Below, piece by piece: positions 18,691 through 20,010 of a stretch of DNA of 20,010 bases. The notes beneath the pieces are model-generated. The model did no database searches. It was not told the origin of the DNA and was given only the letters and a program-made list of their open reading frames with translations. The DNA is taken from positions 1-20,010 of the forward strand of contig JAAFGW010000016.1 in the NCBI GenBank assembly GCA_010365175.1. The letters are read 5' to 3'. Position numbers and translations under genes: made by a program. Position 1 is the first letter of the stretch. Every line of letters begins with the position of its first letter. This DNA is from Sulfuriferula multivorans. Its GTDB lineage: Bacteria > Pseudomonadota > Gammaproteobacteria > Burkholderiales > Thiobacillaceae.

Positions 18691-18777
18691 TTAACAATCA
18701 ATCCGATATTGCTTTACTAGCGGGTGTGGGTGTGGATCACTTCGCCATAAATTTTGTTTTATGGTCATGGTGTTCAT
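18691..18777 (-). CDS. 28-residue peptide (tentative)
   Basis: MNTMTIKQNLWRSDPHPHP followed by LVKQYRIDC: polar, basic and His/Pro-containing, with no membrane span. An AAGGAG site 6 bases before the ATG is as good as any here, and the 15 bases at the start (ACATGAACACCATGA) are identical to those at the DUF6573-like gene. This could be a real small gene, or a leftover start region from a duplicated gene whose body was lost. Confidence 0.45.
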   Translation of the reverse strand: MNTMTIKQNLWRSDPHPHPLVKQYRIDC

Positions 18778-18847
18778 GTCTGGCTCCTTGGGATGGTTGG
18801 CGATCAGGGAATCAGGCATGGGTGGGCTTTGTTTTACGCCTTGAATG

Positions 18848-18985
18848 TCAGGTGTCAGGCGGGTGGTTGTCATCCTTTCGGGTTTGTTTTTCACGTTTGA
18901 GTAGGTAAATTGCGAACACGGCCAGCCCAATGACAGTGATGCCTATCAGCGATAGCCCTATGGCCAAACCAGTAACCAGACTCAT
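18848..18985 (-). CDS. 45-residue single-span membrane protein
   Basis: MSLVTGLAIGLSLIGITVIG continues into LAVFAIYLL, one long span, followed by a highly charged tail KREKQTRKDDNHPPDT. GGGGGAGG lies 6 bases before the ATG, and the ATG overlaps the stop of the upstream 68-residue gene (ATGA), so translation is coupled. The positive charges after the span put the tail in the cytoplasm. No family recognised. Confidence 0.72.
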   Translation of the reverse strand: MSLVTGLAIGLSLIGITVIGLAVFAIYLLKREKQTRKDDNHPPDT

Positions 18986-19188
18986 TTGACCTCCCCCTTT
19001 CCGTCATCGATTGACTCAAGGACAAAGGCAAGTATCTGCAAAAGGCACCATAGTCCAGACCCAAGCACCAAAACCTCGCCTTTGTTCACTTGGTGGCCAA
19101 CCGCAACCGCCAGCAGTATCAAACCCCACGAGGCTCGCCTTAATTCCTTGGCAATCGATGCCAAGACATTTTTGTTGAAATAGAACAT
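18982..19188 (-). CDS. 68-residue two-span membrane protein
   Basis: The chosen start gives MFYFNKNVLASIAKELRRAS, a basic amphipathic beginning. Two hydrophobic segments follow, WGLILLAVAVGH (about 20-31) and LGSGLWCLLQILAFVL (about 42-57), and a charged end ESIDDGKGEVK. GGAGG lies about 10 bases before this ATG and 5 before an in-frame TTG two codons earlier; ATG codons at 19206 and 19242 are alternatives. It is coupled to the 45-residue gene by ATGA. The basic N-terminus and charged tail suggest both ends in the cytoplasm. Confidence 0.65.
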   Translation of the reverse strand: MFYFNKNVLASIAKELRRASWGLILLAVAVGHQVNKGEVLVLGSGLWCLLQILAFVLESIDDGKGEVK

Positions 19189-19275
19189 TTTCAAAACATC
19201 CTCCATATGAATGAGGTAGCCGGCGATCCGGCACTTTGACAAACCTCATGATGGATATGCGAAACAGGCAGGTAT

Positions 19276-19301
19276 AAAAAAACCCACCTCAATGGTGGGT
19301 G
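19276..19301 (-). terminator. Terminator or leader hairpin upstream of the small membrane-protein pair
   Basis: On the minus strand ACCCACC pairs with GGTGGGT around a 5-base loop, followed by seven T. No convincing minus-strand gene ends here, so it either blocks transcription coming from the right or works as an attenuator in the leader of the genes at 19188. Confidence 0.7.
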
Positions 19302-19310
19302 GGTTGTGAG

Positions 19311-19553
19311 ATGGATGCGACCGGATGTCGTGCCCCTGCGGCACGGGAACATTCCCCTACCAAGCCAATGCCAACGCTTCATCACCGCTCACGCAGCCCG
19401 TGCCGCGCGGCCTGGCGCGGGGTTTCGCGGGCGGCTATGGACGCCATGCTGTCCGATCCCGAAGGGGACGCGCCGCCGCCCGGCGCGGAAGGACATGGCG
19501 GCCAGCTGGCGTCTCCGGATTGCTCCCTGATTCTTGACGCCGGAGGGGAATGA
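19311..19553 (+). CDS. Hypothetical protein, 80 residues (doubtful)
   Basis: The frame has GC-rich third positions and an ordinary-looking C-terminal half (SRAAMDAMLSDPEGDAP, then GAEGHGGQLASPDCSLIL). The N-terminal half is rich in Arg, Cys and Pro, and no ribosome site is seen. Two other plus-strand frames overlap it with poorer composition. It could be a fragment of an older gene or noncoding GC-rich DNA. No family recognised. Confidence 0.3.
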   Translation: MDATGCRAPAAREHSPTKPMPTLHHRSRSPCRAAWRGVSRAAMDAMLSDPEGDAPPPGAEGHGGQLASPDCSLILDAGGE

Positions 19554-19561
19554 GGAATAAT
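19534..19561 (+). promoter_or_regulatory. Probable promoter of the TPR gene
   Basis: TTGACG (19534-19539) and AATAAT (19556-19561) are 16 bp apart, about 85 bases before the ATG at 19646. Confidence 0.5.
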
Positions 19562-19599
19562 TCCGCAGACACAAAATGTTAAACTTGGCGAACAATGAA

Positions 19600-19621
19600 G
19601 GCGCTGTGCAGACACAGCGCC
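19600..19621 (+). other. Perfect 9-bp hairpin in the TPR gene leader
   Basis: GGCGCTGTG pairs with CACAGCGCC around CAGA, ending 24 bases before the start codon. No T-run follows, so it is more likely a leader structure or binding site than a terminator. Confidence 0.5.
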
Positions 19622-19645
19622 ACCAACCGAGAAGCAGTCCAGTCC

Positions 19646-20010
19646 ATGACGAAATCCGTCGCCGCCCCCGAAATCTTCCAGATCCCGCTTGACCAGCTCG
19701 ACCCCGCCATCGTGCCACCCGGTGCAAAACCCGGCTCGTCCGAGTTCGATCAGGCGGTGATCATGCACTACGCCCTGCGCTACGCTGAAAAGGGCTGGCA
19801 GGCGATGGTCACGGTGAATGACGGGTTCGTGCGCGTGCTCGCCATCCCGCAGCAGGGCATGGATCCCAAGGACTATGTGCAGGGGCTGCTGCGGAACGGC
19901 TTTCTGGAGGACGCCCTGCCCATCCTGCAGGCGCTGGACGGCATGATCGAGGACGCGGAAATCGCCTACAACCTCGGCATATGCTTCTCCGAACTTGGGC
20001 AGACGGCCGA
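19646..20010 (+). CDS. TPR-repeat protein, N-terminal part
   Basis: An open frame of 121 codons running off the right edge. The first 60 residues are unremarkable (MTKSVAAPEIFQIPLDQLDP), followed by a hydrophilic domain with KGWQAMVTVNDGFVRVLAIP. From about residue 75 helical pairs appear, of the tetratricopeptide type: GLLRNGFLEDALPILQALDG and then AEIAYNLGICFSELGQT. TPR arrays bind other proteins. It has no signal peptide, so it is probably cytosolic. A hairpin and a promoter-like pair precede it, but no strong ribosome site. Its full length, repeat number and any fused domain are not visible. Confidence 0.75.
   Translation, partial: MTKSVAAPEIFQIPLDQLDPAIVPPGAKPGSSEFDQAVIMHYALRYAEKGWQAMVTVNDGFVRVLAIPQQGMDPKDYVQGLLRNGFLEDALPILQALDGMIEDAEIAYNLGICFSELGQTA

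Noticed and set aside
19382..19768. 128-codon minus-strand frame
   Set aside because: Antisense to the start of the TPR gene and Ser/Gly/Arg-rich; no ribosome site, although a minus-strand terminator lies to its left.
16800..20010. Right-hand end of the island (second att site, intact tRNA-Leu)
   Set aside because: No match to the tRNA-Leu 3' sequence occurs after 8849, so the far end is outside the window.

Overview
The window joins a conserved bacterial housekeeping block (1-8849) to an accessory island (about 8850 to the right edge). The order fabI end, ppiD, tRNA-Asp, tRNA-Val, hupB, lon, clpX, clpP, tig, tRNA-Leu is a familiar synteny in Betaproteobacteria. The protein sequences fit a Nitrosomonadales-like betaproteobacterium, but that placement is inferred from memory of gene order and protein style, not from a search.

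Housekeeping block: apart from the fabI tail, everything is on the minus strand and concerns protein folding and turnover. Trigger factor, ClpP and ClpX form a tight operon (tig and clpP overlap by one base; clpP and clpX are 13 bp apart). Lon follows with a recognisable heat-shock (sigma-32 type) promoter. HU has a strong sigma-70 promoter whose -35 box sits in the loop of a 10-bp palindrome. Two tRNAs share a promoter and terminator, and the periplasmic foldase PpiD ends at a double hairpin facing fabI.

The island starts inside tRNA-Leu(UAG). Only the 3' part of that gene (8793-8849) remains beside tig, followed by an AT-rich stretch, a tandem 10-bp repeat and a complete tyrosine recombinase gene. 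This is the usual layout of an integrated element in a tRNA gene. The other end is not in the window. The island holds an SOS-type mutagenesis operon (umuD with a one-base frameshift, intact umuC, and a 23-residue stump of an SRAP/YedK gene), a DUF6573-like protein, a small cysteine-pair protein, several unrecognised soluble proteins, the start of a TPR protein, and at least ten tiny predicted membrane proteins with strong ribosome binding sites or overlapping start/stop codons.

The least explained structure lies in the island. A 427-bp block carrying two overlapping membrane-protein genes occurs twice (10231-10657 and 15833-16259) with no gap in the alignment, and the second copy abuts the truncated SRAP gene. 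An 873-bp stretch without a convincing gene (12687-13559) is dense in inverted repeats, including a 28-bp pair 164 bp apart. The palindrome AACGT-N5-ACGTT occurs upstream of two small membrane-protein genes 7.7 kb apart. A GC-rich leader hairpin is shared by two other genes. A 21-bp palindrome lies just before umuD, whose product carries about 44 extra N-terminal residues. Together these suggest a coordinately controlled mobile element whose main cargo, a set of miniature membrane proteins, I cannot assign to a known system.
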